DNA of 25,294 nt from JAQBXX01 sp963925015 (GTDB lineage Bacteria > Pseudomonadota > Gammaproteobacteria > SURF-13). The stretch is taken from the NCBI GenBank assembly GCA_963925015.1, contig CAWUTX010000058.1, forward strand, positions 1-25,294, read 5' to 3'. Numbering within the stretch: the stretch's first letter is position 1; every line of letters starts with the position of its first letter. Under the pieces are notes generated by a model. It saw only the letters and a list, made by a program, of their open reading frames with translations. It did not search any database and was not told the DNA's origin. The position numbers and the translations under genes are program-made. Positions 1 through 8,900 of the stretch are shown here, in pieces.

Positions 1-992
1 TGAAATACGGCCTCACCGTGCACAACGTGCTCGGCCTCAAGGCGCTGACCATGGACGGCGAGCTGCTGGAGATCGGCAGCAAGGCGCTTGATGCGCCGGG
101 CTATGACCTGCTCGCGCTGCTGCACGGCTCCGAGGGTCTGCTCGGCGTACTGCTCGAAGTCACGGTGAAATTGTTGCCCAAACCGGAGCGCGCGCAACTC
201 GCGCTGGCGGCGTTTCACGATGTCGCCCAAGCCGCGCAGGCTGTGGCCGCCATTATCGGAGCAGGCATCATCCCTGCGGGCCTGGAGATGATGGACAATC
301 TCGCACTCTGCGCGGCGGAGGATTACGCGCACGCCGGTTATCCGCGCGACGCCGCCGCCATCCTGCTGTGCGAACTCGACGGCAACAACGAAGAAGTCTC
401 GGAACTCATCATGCAGGTGCGCGATCTGTTGCTGGCCAACGGCGCTTACGAAGTACACACCACGCGTGACGACGCCGAACGGCTGAAAATGTGGGCCGGG
501 CGCAAGGCGGCATTCCCCGCGATAGGCCGTCTTGCACCTGACTATTACTGCATGGACGGCACCATTCCGCGCCGCCATTTATCCGCAGTGCTCACGCGCA
601 TCGCGGAGCTTTCCAGACACTACGACCTGCCTGTCGCCAACGTATTTCACGCCGGCGACGGTAATCTGCACCCGCTTATTTTGTATGACGCCAACCAGGC
701 CGACCAGCGCACACGCGCGGAGGAATTCGGCGGGGATATTTTACAGTTGTGTCTGGAGGTGGGCGGCACCATCACCGGTGAGCACGGTGTCGGCGTCGAA
801 AAACTGAATCAGATGTGCGCGCAGTTTACCCCTCGCGAACTTGGCCAGTTCCATGAGATCAAGCACGCCTTCGACCCCAAGTATCTGCTCAACCCCGGCA
901 AGGCAGTGCCGACGCTGCACCGCTGCGCCGAGCACGGCACCATGCACGTGCACCACGGCAAGCTCCCGTTCCCCGAACTGGAGCGCTTTTAA
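1..992 (+). CDS. glcD: Glycolate oxidase subunit GlcD, FAD-linked (5' end missing)
   Basis: Flavoprotein subunit of the GlcDEF glycolate oxidase, which oxidises glycolate to glyoxylate and passes electrons to the respiratory chain. The reading frame is already open at base 3 (K-Y-G-L-T-V-H-N-V), so the gene starts outside the window; roughly 330 C-terminal residues are visible against about 490-500 in the family. The visible part has the end of the FAD-binding PCMH domain (GSEGLLGVLLEVTVKLLPKP) and the whole C-terminal FAD-linked oxidase domain, with the signatures NVFHAGDGNLHPLILYD and TGEHGVGVEKL near the end. The stop codon TAA overlaps the ATG of glcE by one base, which implies translational coupling. 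D-lactate dehydrogenases share this fold; the adjoining glcE and glcF decide the call. Confidence 0.95.
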   Translation, partial: KYGLTVHNVLGLKALTMDGELLEIGSKALDAPGYDLLALLHGSEGLLGVLLEVTVKLLPKPERAQLALAAFHDVAQAAQAVAAIIGAGIIPAGLEMMDNLALCAAEDYAHAGYPRDAAAILLCELDGNNEEVSELIMQVRDLLLANGAYEVHTTRDDAERLKMWAGRKAAFPAIGRLAPDYYCMDGTIPRRHLSAVLTRIAELSRHYDLPVANVFHAGDGNLHPLILYDANQADQRTRAEEFGGDILQLCLEVGGTITGEHGVGVEKLNQMCAQFTPRELGQFHEIKHAFDPKYLLNPGKAVPTLHRCAEHGTMHVHHGKLPFPELERF

Positions 993-2053
993 TGGACGCT
1001 GATCGTAGCGCGGAACTGCAAGCGGCCGTGCATCAAGCCGCCGCGCACAAAACACCACTGCAAATCGTCGGCGGCGGCAGCAAGAAATTTTACGGTCGTG
1101 CCGCGACCGGCACGCCGCTCCTGATAGCGCAACACCGCGGCATCGTGCACTACGAACCGGGCGAGCTCATCATCACCGCGCGCGCCGGGACGCCGCTGGC
1201 GGAGATCGAGGCTGCGCTGGCTGCGCACGGCCAGATGCTGCCGTTCGAGCCCCCGCACTTCGGCCCGACGGCAACACTCGGCGGCACCATCGCGTGCGGG
1301 CTCTCCGGCCCGCGTCGCCCCTACACCGGTGCGGCGCGCGACTTTGTGCTGGGCGTGAAGATCATCAACGGCCAGGGCGAGATATTGAAGTTCGGCGGCG
1401 AGGTGATGAAAAACGTGGCGGGTTTTGACGTTTCCCGCCTGATGGTGGGTGCGCTCGGCACACTGGGCCTGTTGCTCGAAATTTCGCTCAAGGTGCTGCC
1501 GAAACCGCAGCACGAACTCACGCTTGCCTTCGCATGCACGGCGCAACAGGCGCTGACTCACATCACAGAATGGAGCGCCAAACCCGTGCCGCTGTCCGGC
1601 GCGTGCCACGACGGTGCGCGGCTGATGGTGCGCCTCTCCGGCAGCAAGAGCGGCGTCACCGCCTTCCAGCGCAAGCTCAGGGGCGAGGTGGTGAATGACG
1701 GTGAAAAATTCTGGCAGCAACTGCGCGAGCACCAGCACGATTTTTTCAAGGGCGATGCACTGCTGTGGCGGTTTTCCGTGCCGCCCGCTACGCCACTGCT
1801 CAATTTGCCCGGCCAATTGTTCATCGACTGGGGCGGCGCACAGCGCTGGCTGAAAAACCCCCTGCCTGCAGACGTGATACGCGCCAGTGCGATAAAGCTC
1901 GGCGGACACGCCACCCTGTTTCGCGGCGGCGAACGTATCGGGCAGGTATTCCACCCGCTCCCGGCCACCCTGCTCGCGCTGCACAATCGCCTCAAGCACG
2001 CATTTGATCCGCACGCTATCTTCAACCCCGGCCGGCTGTACGTGGAGTTCTGA
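992..2053 (+). CDS. glcE: Glycolate oxidase subunit GlcE, FAD-binding
   Basis: Second flavin-binding subunit of glycolate oxidase, 353 residues, close to the usual GlcE length. It has the N-terminal PCMH-type FAD-binding fold: GGGSKKFYGR at about residues 27-36, TLGGTIACGLSGPRRPYTGA at about 92-111, then GGEVMKNVAGFDVSRLMVGA and LGTLGLLLEISLKVLPKP, the pyrophosphate-binding part. The short C-terminal region ends in FDPHAIFNPGRLY, the usual ending of this family. The ATG overlaps the glcD stop, and glcF begins 2 bp after the TGA, so glcDEF is one tight operon. GlcE resembles a GlcD that lacks the catalytic C-terminal cap; its length and its position between glcD and glcF separate the two. Confidence 0.95.
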   Translation: MDADRSAELQAAVHQAAAHKTPLQIVGGGSKKFYGRAATGTPLLIAQHRGIVHYEPGELIITARAGTPLAEIEAALAAHGQMLPFEPPHFGPTATLGGTIACGLSGPRRPYTGAARDFVLGVKIINGQGEILKFGGEVMKNVAGFDVSRLMVGALGTLGLLLEISLKVLPKPQHELTLAFACTAQQALTHITEWSAKPVPLSGACHDGARLMVRLSGSKSGVTAFQRKLRGEVVNDGEKFWQQLREHQHDFFKGDALLWRFSVPPATPLLNLPGQLFIDWGGAQRWLKNPLPADVIRASAIKLGGHATLFRGGERIGQVFHPLPATLLALHNRLKHAFDPHAIFNPGRLYVEF

Positions 2054-2055
2054 TT

Positions 2056-3270
2056 ATGCAGACGCAACTGAGCGAACCATTTTTAGCCACAGCCCAGGGC
2101 CAGGAGGCCGACGCCATTCTGCGTACCTGCGTGCACTGCGGATTTTGCAACGCGACCTGCCCGACCTATCAATTATTAGGTGATGAACTGGACGGCCCGC
2201 GCGGCCGGATTTACCTCATCAAGTCCCTGCTGGAAGACGCGGAGGTCACGCGTACCACGCAACTCCATCTGGATCGCTGCCTCAGTTGTCGCGCCTGCGA
2301 GACCACCTGCCCGTCCGGCGTGCAGTTCGGCCGTCTGGCGGACATCGGGCGCGACGTCATCGAACAACGGGTAAAGCGCCCTTGGCGCGAGCGCTTGCTG
2401 CGCCGTTTGTTACGCATGTTCATCCCCTATCCGGCGCGCTTTGCCGCAGTGTTACGTCTTGCCCAATGGTTCAAGCCGTTACTGCCTGCGCATTTGCGCA
2501 AGTCTGTTCCAGCACGGCAAAAAAGCGTAGCGTGGCCTATCACCGATAACCGCCGCCGCATGCTCATACTGGACGGCTGCGCGCAGCCCGCTCTCACGCC
2601 GAACATCAATGCCGCAACGGCACGCGTGCTGGACAAACTCAACATCAGCCTCATACGCCTGCAAAACGCCGGTTGCTGCGGCGCCATCAGCTATCATCTC
2701 GGCGCCCATGAGGAGGGGCTGAATTTCATGCGCCGTAACATCACCGCATGGTGGCCGCATATTGAAGGGGGTGCCAAAGCCATCGTGATTACCGCGAGCG
2801 GCTGTGGCAGTCTGGTGAAGGAATACGGACATTTACTGCAACACGACCCCGATTATGCGGAAAAGGCTGCGCGCGTCTCCGCCATGACCCATGATCTCAG
2901 CGAAGTACTCGCGCAACAGGATTTAAGCGTGCTCAAACCAGCCACAGGAAAGAAGATCGCCTGCCACGCCCCCTGCTCCCTGCAGCACGCGCAAAAACTG
3001 CCCGGCGCGGCGGAAGATATCTTGGGCAAACTCGGTTTTGAATTAACCAACGTCCCCGATGCCCATTTGTGCTGCGGCTCCGCTGGCACGTATTCCATTT
3101 TACAGCAGGAATTGTCGCAGGAATTGCTGAAAAACAAGCTCACCGCGTTGCAGTCAGGCGGCCCCGATTGCATCGTCACCGCCAATATCGGATGCCTTAC
3201 CCACATGCAGGGCGCATCGCGCATACCCGTAAAACACTGGATTGAGCTGGTCGATGCCGCGTGTGCCTGA
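2056..3270 (+). CDS. glcF: Glycolate oxidase iron-sulfur subunit GlcF
   Basis: Iron-sulfur subunit that carries electrons from the GlcD/GlcE flavins towards the quinone pool at the membrane; 404 residues, standard length. Two 4Fe-4S ferredoxin-type motifs are plain: C25-x2-C28-x2-C31-x3-C35-P and C76-x2-C79-x2-C82-x3-C86-P. The C-terminal half has two CCG (cysteine-rich) domains, recognisable by NAGCCGAISYHLG and HLCCGSAGTYS, as in GlcF and heterodisulfide reductase subunit B. It starts 2 bp after the glcE stop. A 71-bp gap follows before the aminotransferase gene, so that gene may share the transcript or have its own promoter. Confidence 0.95.
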   Translation: MQTQLSEPFLATAQGQEADAILRTCVHCGFCNATCPTYQLLGDELDGPRGRIYLIKSLLEDAEVTRTTQLHLDRCLSCRACETTCPSGVQFGRLADIGRDVIEQRVKRPWRERLLRRLLRMFIPYPARFAAVLRLAQWFKPLLPAHLRKSVPARQKSVAWPITDNRRRMLILDGCAQPALTPNINAATARVLDKLNISLIRLQNAGCCGAISYHLGAHEEGLNFMRRNITAWWPHIEGGAKAIVITASGCGSLVKEYGHLLQHDPDYAEKAARVSAMTHDLSEVLAQQDLSVLKPATGKKIACHAPCSLQHAQKLPGAAEDILGKLGFELTNVPDAHLCCGSAGTYSILQQELSQELLKNKLTALQSGGPDCIVTANIGCLTHMQGASRIPVKHWIELVDAACA

Positions 3271-3341
3271 AAGTCGCTGATTTTTCCTATATCATCCGCG
3301 CCTGACGAATAACAGCTCCCTAGCACCAGAGAAATTAACCC

Positions 3342-4523
3342 ATGCCCACGTCTATTAAATCTTTTCATCCGCCACACCGAACCCTGATGGGCCCCGGCCC
3401 GTCCGATGTGAATCCGCGCATTCTGGAGGCGATGTCGCGCCCCACCATCGGTCACCTCGATCCGGTGTTTATCTCCATGATGGACGAGATGAAGACGCTG
3501 TTGCAATACGCCTTCCAGACCAAAAATCCGCTCACCTTGCCGGTCTCCGCGCCAGGCTCCGCGGGCATGGAGATGTGTTTCGTGAACCTGGTCGAACCCG
3601 GCGACAAGGTCATCATCTGCCAGAACGGTGTGTTCGGCGGGCGCATGAAGGAAAACGTGGAACGCTGTGGCGGCGTGGCAGTGATGGTGGAAGACGCCTG
3701 GGGCAGCGCGGTGGACGCCAACAAACTGGAGCACGCGCTCAAGAAAAATCCTGACGCCAAAGTCGTCGCCTTCGTGCACGCGGAAACCTCCACCGGCGCG
3801 CTATCCGACGTCAAAACACTGGTTGAGATCGCTCACCGTTACGGCTGCCTCACCATCGTGGACGCCGTCACCTCGCTCGGCGGTTCACCCCTCAAGGTAG
3901 ACGAATGGGAGATTGACGCCATCTATTCCGGCTCGCAAAAATGCCTGTCCTGTACGCCCGGATTGTCGCCAGTGAGTTTCAGCGAGCGCGCGGTGGGAAA
4001 AGTCAAAGCACGCAAAACAAAAGTACAGAGTTGGTTTCTGGATTTGACACTGGTGATGGGTTACTGGGGTAGCGGCAAGCGCGCCTATCATCACACCGCA
4101 CCCATCAATGCACTGTACGGTTTACATGAAGCGCTGGTGATTTTACAGGATGAAGGTCTGGAAAATTCCTGGGCGCGACATACGCGCAATCATCAGACGC
4201 TGAAGGCGGGCGTCGAGGCGATGGGTCTGAAGTTTGTAGTGAAGGAAGGCGAACGCCTGCCGCAGTTAAATTCGATTTATATTCCGGACGGCGTGGACGA
4301 CGCTGCAACACGCGCGGCACTGCTCAAGGATTACAATCTTGAAATCGGCGCCGGGCTCGGTGCGATGGCCGGAAAGATCTGGCGCATCGGCTTGATGGGT
4401 TATGCCAGCAACTCCACCAACGTGCTGTTTTGTTTAAGCGCGCTGGAAGAGACGCTGGGGCGCGCTAATGCGCCTATCAAGCGCGGTGCGGCGGTCGCTG
4501 CTGCACACAATGTGTTGAACTGA
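3342..4523 (+). CDS. Class V aminotransferase: alanine/serine-glyoxylate aminotransferase
   Basis: PLP enzyme of fold type I, class V, that would convert glyoxylate to glycine using alanine or serine as amino donor. It has 393 residues, like human AGXT and bacterial serine-glyoxylate aminotransferases. The N-terminal GPGPSDVNPRILEAM and the PLP lysine in SGSQKCL (K200) are clear. The aspartate of the pyridine-binding site lies in IVDAVTSLGG (about residues 172-181), and TPGLSPVSFSERA follows the lysine. The gene lies directly downstream of glcDEF on the same strand, so the enzyme making glyoxylate and the enzyme using it are neighbours, as expected for phosphoglycolate salvage. The amino donor cannot be told from sequence alone; phosphoserine or purine-linked class V enzymes are less likely here. 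Confidence 0.88.
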   Translation: MPTSIKSFHPPHRTLMGPGPSDVNPRILEAMSRPTIGHLDPVFISMMDEMKTLLQYAFQTKNPLTLPVSAPGSAGMEMCFVNLVEPGDKVIICQNGVFGGRMKENVERCGGVAVMVEDAWGSAVDANKLEHALKKNPDAKVVAFVHAETSTGALSDVKTLVEIAHRYGCLTIVDAVTSLGGSPLKVDEWEIDAIYSGSQKCLSCTPGLSPVSFSERAVGKVKARKTKVQSWFLDLTLVMGYWGSGKRAYHHTAPINALYGLHEALVILQDEGLENSWARHTRNHQTLKAGVEAMGLKFVVKEGERLPQLNSIYIPDGVDDAATRAALLKDYNLEIGAGLGAMAGKIWRIGLMGYASNSTNVLFCLSALEETLGRANAPIKRGAAVAAAHNVLN

Positions 4524-4538
4524 GCGGCCCAACGAAAA

Positions 4539-4571
4539 CCCTCACCCCACCCTCTCCCAAGGGGAGAGGGT
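4539..4571. repeat. REP-like palindrome between convergent genes (copy A)
   Basis: A C-rich lead (CCCTCACCCCA) is followed by a 10-bp stem (4549-4558 with 4562-4571, loop AAG) of the type CCCTCTCCC...GGGAGAGGG. It lies in the 62-bp gap between two convergent genes. It matches the C-rich/G-rich intergenic palindromes common in proteobacterial chromosomes, and two related copies occur at 11795-11830 and 18726-18800. It could terminate transcription from both sides, but there is no clear T-run. Confidence 0.7.
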
Positions 4572-4585
4572 GTTACAGTTTTAAT

Positions 4586-5773
4586 TCAGACTGCGCCGAG
4601 CAGCTTTTGCATGCGCGCCAACGCATCGCGCAGGTTGTCCATGCTGGTGGCGAACGACAAGCGCATATAACCCGGTGCGCCGAAGGCGGAGCCCGGCACC
4701 AGCGCGACGCCGATTTCGTTCAGCAGATATTCGGCGAGTGCTACGTCGTCTTTCATGTGCAGGTGGTCGATTACACCCTGCATGCTGGGGAAGGAATAAA
4801 ACGCGCCCGGCGAAGGTAGGCACTGCACGCCCTTGATCTTGTTCAGCGCGTCCAGCACGAAGTCGTGACGCTCCCTGAACTGCCGCACCCAGTCTTTCAT
4901 GAATGACTGATCGCCTGCCAGCGCGGCCTGTGCCGCGACCTGTGAGATCGAAGCCGGGTTAGAAGTACTTTGCGACTGGATATTTTTCATCGCCGCGATG
5001 AGCGGCTTCGGGCCTGCGGCGTAACCGATGCGCCAGCCGGTCATGGAGTAACTCTTCGACACGCCGTTGATGACGATGGTGCGCGCGGCCAGCTCCGGGC
5101 AAACATTGAGAATGTTGCAGAATGGCCTATCGTTCAGCAAGATATGCTCGTAGATGTCGTCGCTCGCAATCATTACCTGAGGATGGCGGCGCAGCACCAC
5201 GCCGAGCGCGGCCAGTTCGTCGCGCGTGTAGATGGCGCCGGTCGGATTGGACGGGCTGTTTAGCACAAAAAATCGCGTGCGCGGCGTGATGGCGTCTTCG
5301 AGCTGTTGCGGCGTAATCTTGAATTTTTGCTCGATGCCCGCATAGATAATCACCGGCACACCTTCGGCGAGCAACACCATGTCTGGGTACGACACCCAGT
5401 AGGGCGCCGGGATGATCACCTCGTCGCGGGGATTGAGCAGGGCCTGCGCGAGATTGTAAAAGCTGTGCTTGCCGCCCACCGACACCAGCACCTGATCGGA
5501 GGTATAATCGAGACCGTTTTCGCGGTGGAACTTGCCGACAATCGCCTGCTTCAGTGACGGCGTGCCGTCCACTGCGGTGTACTTGGTGAAACCGGCGTGG
5601 ATCGCATTGATCGCCGCTTGCTTGATATGTTCCGGGGTATCGAAGTCCGGCTCACCTGCGCCGAGCCCGATGATGTCCTTGCCCTGGGCCTTGAGCGCGG
5701 CGGCGCGCGCCGTCACGGCGAGCGTCGGCGAAGGCTTGATAAGCTGCACCCGCTTCGATAGTTGCACGTCCAA
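4586..5773 (-). CDS. aspC: Class I PLP aminotransferase, aspartate aminotransferase type Ib
   Basis: PLP-dependent aminotransferase of 395 residues, most like the Thermus/Bacillus type (Ib) of aspartate aminotransferase rather than E. coli AspC (Ia). Visible marks are GLGAGEPDFDTPEHI (residues 36-50), the PAPYWVSYPD substrate loop (122-131), NSPSNPTGA (172-180), the PLP lysine K240 in SKSYSMTGWRIGY, and the C-terminal arginine region YMRLSFATS. The start chosen is TTG at 5773, with a GAGGA Shine-Dalgarno about 8 nt upstream; the GTG two codons later is an alternative. It is divergent from uvrB with a 71-bp gap, an arrangement also found in Pseudomonas. Substrate could be aspartate, another amino acid, or prephenate, which some members of the subgroup accept. 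Confidence 0.87.
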   Translation of the reverse strand: MDVQLSKRVQLIKPSPTLAVTARAAALKAQGKDIIGLGAGEPDFDTPEHIKQAAINAIHAGFTKYTAVDGTPSLKQAIVGKFHRENGLDYTSDQVLVSVGGKHSFYNLAQALLNPRDEVIIPAPYWVSYPDMVLLAEGVPVIIYAGIEQKFKITPQQLEDAITPRTRFFVLNSPSNPTGAIYTRDELAALGVVLRRHPQVMIASDDIYEHILLNDRPFCNILNVCPELAARTIVINGVSKSYSMTGWRIGYAAGPKPLIAAMKNIQSQSTSNPASISQVAAQAALAGDQSFMKDWVRQFRERHDFVLDALNKIKGVQCLPSPGAFYSFPSMQGVIDHLHMKDDVALAEYLLNEIGVALVPGSAFGAPGYMRLSFATSMDNLRDALARMQKLLGAV

Positions 5774-5844
5774 ACAGAATTCCTCAATAAGATTTAAAAA
5801 CTTGTTTACTATACTGGATTGACGTTGCTATCTGAACCCCCCCA

Positions 5845-7878
5845 ATGAGCGAAACCAGCCAACGTTTTACTCTCCACGCGCCCTTCACCCCCACGGGCGA
5901 CCAGCCCGAGGCCATTGCGCAGTTGACCGCCGGCCTCAAGCAGGGCCTGGCGGGGCAGACCCTGCTCGGCGTGACCGGCTCCGGCAAGACCTACACCATC
6001 GCTAATGTCATTGAAAATGTACAGCGCCCCACCCTGATCCTCGCGCCCAACAAGACGCTCGCCGCTCAACTCTACGGCGAGATGCGCGAGTTCTTCCCCG
6101 ACAATGCGGTGGAATATTTCGTGTCTTATTACGATTACTACCAGCCCGAGGCCTATATAGCCTCCACCGACACCTTCATCGAAAAAGACGCCGCCATCAA
6201 CGAACACATTGAGCAGATGCGCCTGTCCTCCACCCGGGCGCTGCTGGAGCGCGAGGACACCATCATCGTCGCCACCGTGTCGGCGATCTACGGCCTGGGC
6301 GATCCGCAGTCGTACCTCGGCATGGTGCTGCACCTGAAGCGCGGCGACAGGATCGACCAGCGCTACATCCTGCAGCGGCTCACCGAACTGCAATACACGC
6401 GCAACGAGATCGAACTCGCGCGCGCGACCTACCGCGTGCGCGGCGACGTGATCGACGTCTTCCCCGCCGAATCCGACAGCGAGGCGGTGCGCATAGAATT
6501 GTTCGATGATGGGATCGAGGCGCTCTCCCATTTTGACCCGCTCACCGGCGCGATACTGAAGCGCGTGCCGCGCCTCACCATTTATCCAAAATCGCATTAC
6601 GTCACGCCGCGCGCCATCATGCTGAACGCGGTCGAGCAGATGAAGGCCGACCTGCGCCTCCGGCTCGAAGAATTTTACGCCACCAACAAACTAGTGGAGG
6701 CGCAGCGCCTGGAGCAACGCACGCGCTTCGACATCGAAATGATCAACGAACTCGGCTACTGCTCCGGCATCGAAAACTATTCGCGCTACCTGTCGGGGCG
6801 CGCGGCGGGCGAGCCACCGCCAACGCTGCTGAGCTACCTGCCGCCGAACGCACTGCTGGTCATCGACGAAAGCCACGTCACCGTTCCGCAACTAGGCGCC
6901 ATGTATAAAGGTGACCGTTCGCGCAAGGAAACGCTGGTGACCTACGGCTTCCGCCTGCCGGTCGCGCTCGACAACCGCCCGCTGCGCTTTGACGAGTTTG
7001 AGCAGCAGGCGCCGCAGCGGATTTTCGTCTCCGCTACACCGGGGCCGTATGAGCACGAACACTCCGGCGCTATCGTCGAGCAGGTGGCGCGCCCTACCGG
7101 CCTCATCGATCCGGAGATCGAGATACGCCCGGCGACAGCGCAGGTGGACGATTTGTTATCGGAAATTCACAAACGCGTGCAGGTAAACGAGCGCGTGATC
7201 GTCACCACGCTCACCAAACGCATGGCCGAAGACCTCACCGAGTATCTGCACGAACACGGCGCAAAGGTGCGTTACCTGCACTCGGACATCGCTACCATAG
7301 AGCGCGTCGAGATCATCCGCGATCTGCGTCTGGGCGAGTTTGACGTGCTGGTCGGTATCAACCTGTTGCGCGAAGGGTTGGACATGCCGGAGGTTTCGTT
7401 GGTGGCGATACTCGATGCCGACAAGGAAGGATTTCTGCGCTCCGAGCGCTCGCTCATCCAGACCATAGGCCGCGCCGCGCGGCATATTCACGGCAAGGCC
7501 ATTCTGTATGCGGACAAGGTGACTGGATCCATGCAGCGCGCGATAGACGAAACCGATCGCCGCCGCGCGAAGCAGGTCGCGTACAATAAACAGCACGGCA
7601 TCACGCCGCGCGGCATCGAGAAGGCCGTGCACGACATCATGGAGGGCGCACACACCGGCGCGCCGTTGTCCGCCAAAGAATATGCGCGCGTCGCGGAGAC
7701 ACTCATCGAGTATGCCGCGCTTTCACCCGAAAAGATGATGCAGAAGATCAAGAAACTGGAGCAGCAGATGCACAAGCACGCACGCAATCTGGAATTCGAA
7801 CAAGCGGCGCAGATACGCGACGAGATTCACGCATTGCAGCAACACCAGCTCGGTCTAGTGGATAAAAAGGCAGGTTAG
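5845..7878 (+). CDS. uvrB: Excinuclease ABC subunit UvrB
   Basis: Damage-verifying helicase-like subunit of nucleotide excision repair; it receives DNA from UvrA and recruits UvrC. 677 residues, normal length. The Walker A motif GVTGSGKT is at residues 42-49. The beta-hairpin that clamps DNA follows, with YYDYYQPEAYI and the FIEKDAAINEHIEQMR region. The DEAD-type VIDESHVTVPQ and the helicase C-terminal motifs LREGLDMPEVSLVAILDADK and QTIGRAARH are intact, and the UVR domain that binds UvrC is at the C-terminus (LEFEQAAQIRDEI). The ATG is preceded by a run of seven C residues and no Shine-Dalgarno. I see no LexA-like CTGT-N8-ACAG box in the 71-bp upstream gap, so SOS control is not supported here. 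Confidence 0.98.
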   Translation: MSETSQRFTLHAPFTPTGDQPEAIAQLTAGLKQGLAGQTLLGVTGSGKTYTIANVIENVQRPTLILAPNKTLAAQLYGEMREFFPDNAVEYFVSYYDYYQPEAYIASTDTFIEKDAAINEHIEQMRLSSTRALLEREDTIIVATVSAIYGLGDPQSYLGMVLHLKRGDRIDQRYILQRLTELQYTRNEIELARATYRVRGDVIDVFPAESDSEAVRIELFDDGIEALSHFDPLTGAILKRVPRLTIYPKSHYVTPRAIMLNAVEQMKADLRLRLEEFYATNKLVEAQRLEQRTRFDIEMINELGYCSGIENYSRYLSGRAAGEPPPTLLSYLPPNALLVIDESHVTVPQLGAMYKGDRSRKETLVTYGFRLPVALDNRPLRFDEFEQQAPQRIFVSATPGPYEHEHSGAIVEQVARPTGLIDPEIEIRPATAQVDDLLSEIHKRVQVNERVIVTTLTKRMAEDLTEYLHEHGAKVRYLHSDIATIERVEIIRDLRLGEFDVLVGINLLREGLDMPEVSLVAILDADKEGFLRSERSLIQTIGRAARHIHGKAILYADKVTGSMQRAIDETDRRRAKQVAYNKQHGITPRGIEKAVHDIMEGAHTGAPLSAKEYARVAETLIEYAALSPEKMMQKIKKLEQQMHKHARNLEFEQAAQIRDEIHALQQHQLGLVDKKAG

Positions 7879-7880
7879 CC

Positions 7881-8837
7881 ATGCAATTTTCAGGATGGGC
7901 GCGCGCACTGCTCTGTGTGCTTGTTATTTACACACCTGTGGCTGTGACCGCTGACGACTCATTACTCACCGAGGAAGAGCCCGCAGACGGCAGCGAAGCC
8001 GAGCTCGCCACTGACACCGCGCCAAGTTTCCGCGAGGCCTACGTCGCGGGCAGCATTATCCAGTTCACGCAGCAGTACACCGTCATCGTGCGCAAAAAAA
8101 TCGCCACGCTGGACACTCCCACGCCGACGGGAACAAACGAAACTGTTTCCCTACTCGAATTTCTCGATGCCAAGGGCGTATTGCTGTATGAGCAGAACTT
8201 CCCTTTGAGCATCGATGACAGTGGCTTTAGCGAGCCATGCACCATCAAGCTCAGCCAACGCGTCATCGCCAAGCGTTCTTTCCTGTTGCTCGAATACGGC
8301 TGTGACGTGACCACACCCGGCTTTCACAACTACCGCCTGTTTACGCTCGACACGGAACAGCGCCTGCGCCAGGTGACCGCGCCGCTCGACGGCATCAACG
8401 GCGAGATCATCACGCCGGTGGTAGCCACGCCGCCGCACAGCAAACATCTCAACGTGCGCCTGTGGACCGGCTATTTCGATCTCGTGATCCCGTTTGTGTT
8501 CGACCCCAAACAACACGCGCTGACCATCGACTACGGCAAACGTTACTTTGCCGTTGAGCAGTATCAGCCGGCGCAACTGCGTCCACGCCTCGATGGCAAC
8601 AGCGCAGCGCTCTACAACAAACCCGCGGGCCAGGTAACAGAGACGGTGCAGGCCTCCCTCGCCAGCCGCGTGAAGTTTCTGCGCGCGTACGTCAACGGCG
8701 AACTCGTCACCGAGGGCGAACTGCCATGGGTGAGCGACGTCGGCGCGGTGAAATGGCTGGAGATCGATATCGACGGCAAGCGCGGCTGGCTGAACCTGGA
8801 TGACGCCGCAGCACTAGGCCTGCCTGAGTCGGGCTAG
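7881..8837 (+). CDS. Secreted protein of unknown function with probable C-terminal SH3-like domain
   Basis: I do not recognise this 318-residue protein. It has a signal peptide (hydrophobic stretch at about residues 7-22, likely cut after AVTA at residue 24), an acidic Asp/Glu-rich linker (about 25-45), and then a beta-rich region. The C-terminal 80 or so residues (NKPAGQVTETVQASLASRV through VKWLEIDIDGKRGWLNLDDA) have the spacing and the closing W-x-x-[IL]-D-I-D-G-K-x-G-W-L pattern of bacterial SH3-like domains, often found on wall-associated proteins. The ATG is 2 bp after the uvrB stop, so it is probably translated from the uvrB transcript although repair and envelope roles have no obvious link. 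Location is likely periplasmic or outer envelope. Confidence 0.75.
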   Translation: MQFSGWARALLCVLVIYTPVAVTADDSLLTEEEPADGSEAELATDTAPSFREAYVAGSIIQFTQQYTVIVRKKIATLDTPTPTGTNETVSLLEFLDAKGVLLYEQNFPLSIDDSGFSEPCTIKLSQRVIAKRSFLLLEYGCDVTTPGFHNYRLFTLDTEQRLRQVTAPLDGINGEIITPVVATPPHSKHLNVRLWTGYFDLVIPFVFDPKQHALTIDYGKRYFAVEQYQPAQLRPRLDGNSAALYNKPAGQVTETVQASLASRVKFLRAYVNGELVTEGELPWVSDVGAVKWLEIDIDGKRGWLNLDDAAALGLPESG

Positions 8838-8857
8838 CGCCGCAGACACAGTCAAGG

Positions 8858-8887
8858 TTGAACCCATGCCTGTGCGCGTGGTATTTT
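8858..8887 (+). promoter_or_regulatory. Candidate promoter for tRNA-Val
   Basis: TTGAAC at 8858-8863 and TATTTT at 8882-8887, 18 bp apart, each match four of six sigma-70 consensus positions. The predicted start would lie about 7 bp before the tRNA. A GC-rich stretch (ACGCCC) follows the -10, as is usual in stable RNA promoters. This is only a consensus match. Confidence 0.4.
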
Positions 8888-8900
8888 ACGCCCTCTTTGC

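Noticed and set aside
2853..3779. A 308-codon minus-strand frame spanning the glcF-aminotransferase gap
   Set aside because: Overlaps two well-supported genes on the other strand and has no recognisable domain.
5774..5844. LexA (SOS) box upstream of uvrB
   Set aside because: No CTGT-N8-ACAG or close variant is present in the gap.
5809..6597. A 262-codon frame opposite uvrB
   Set aside because: Shadow of uvrB; it also runs across the divergent promoter region.
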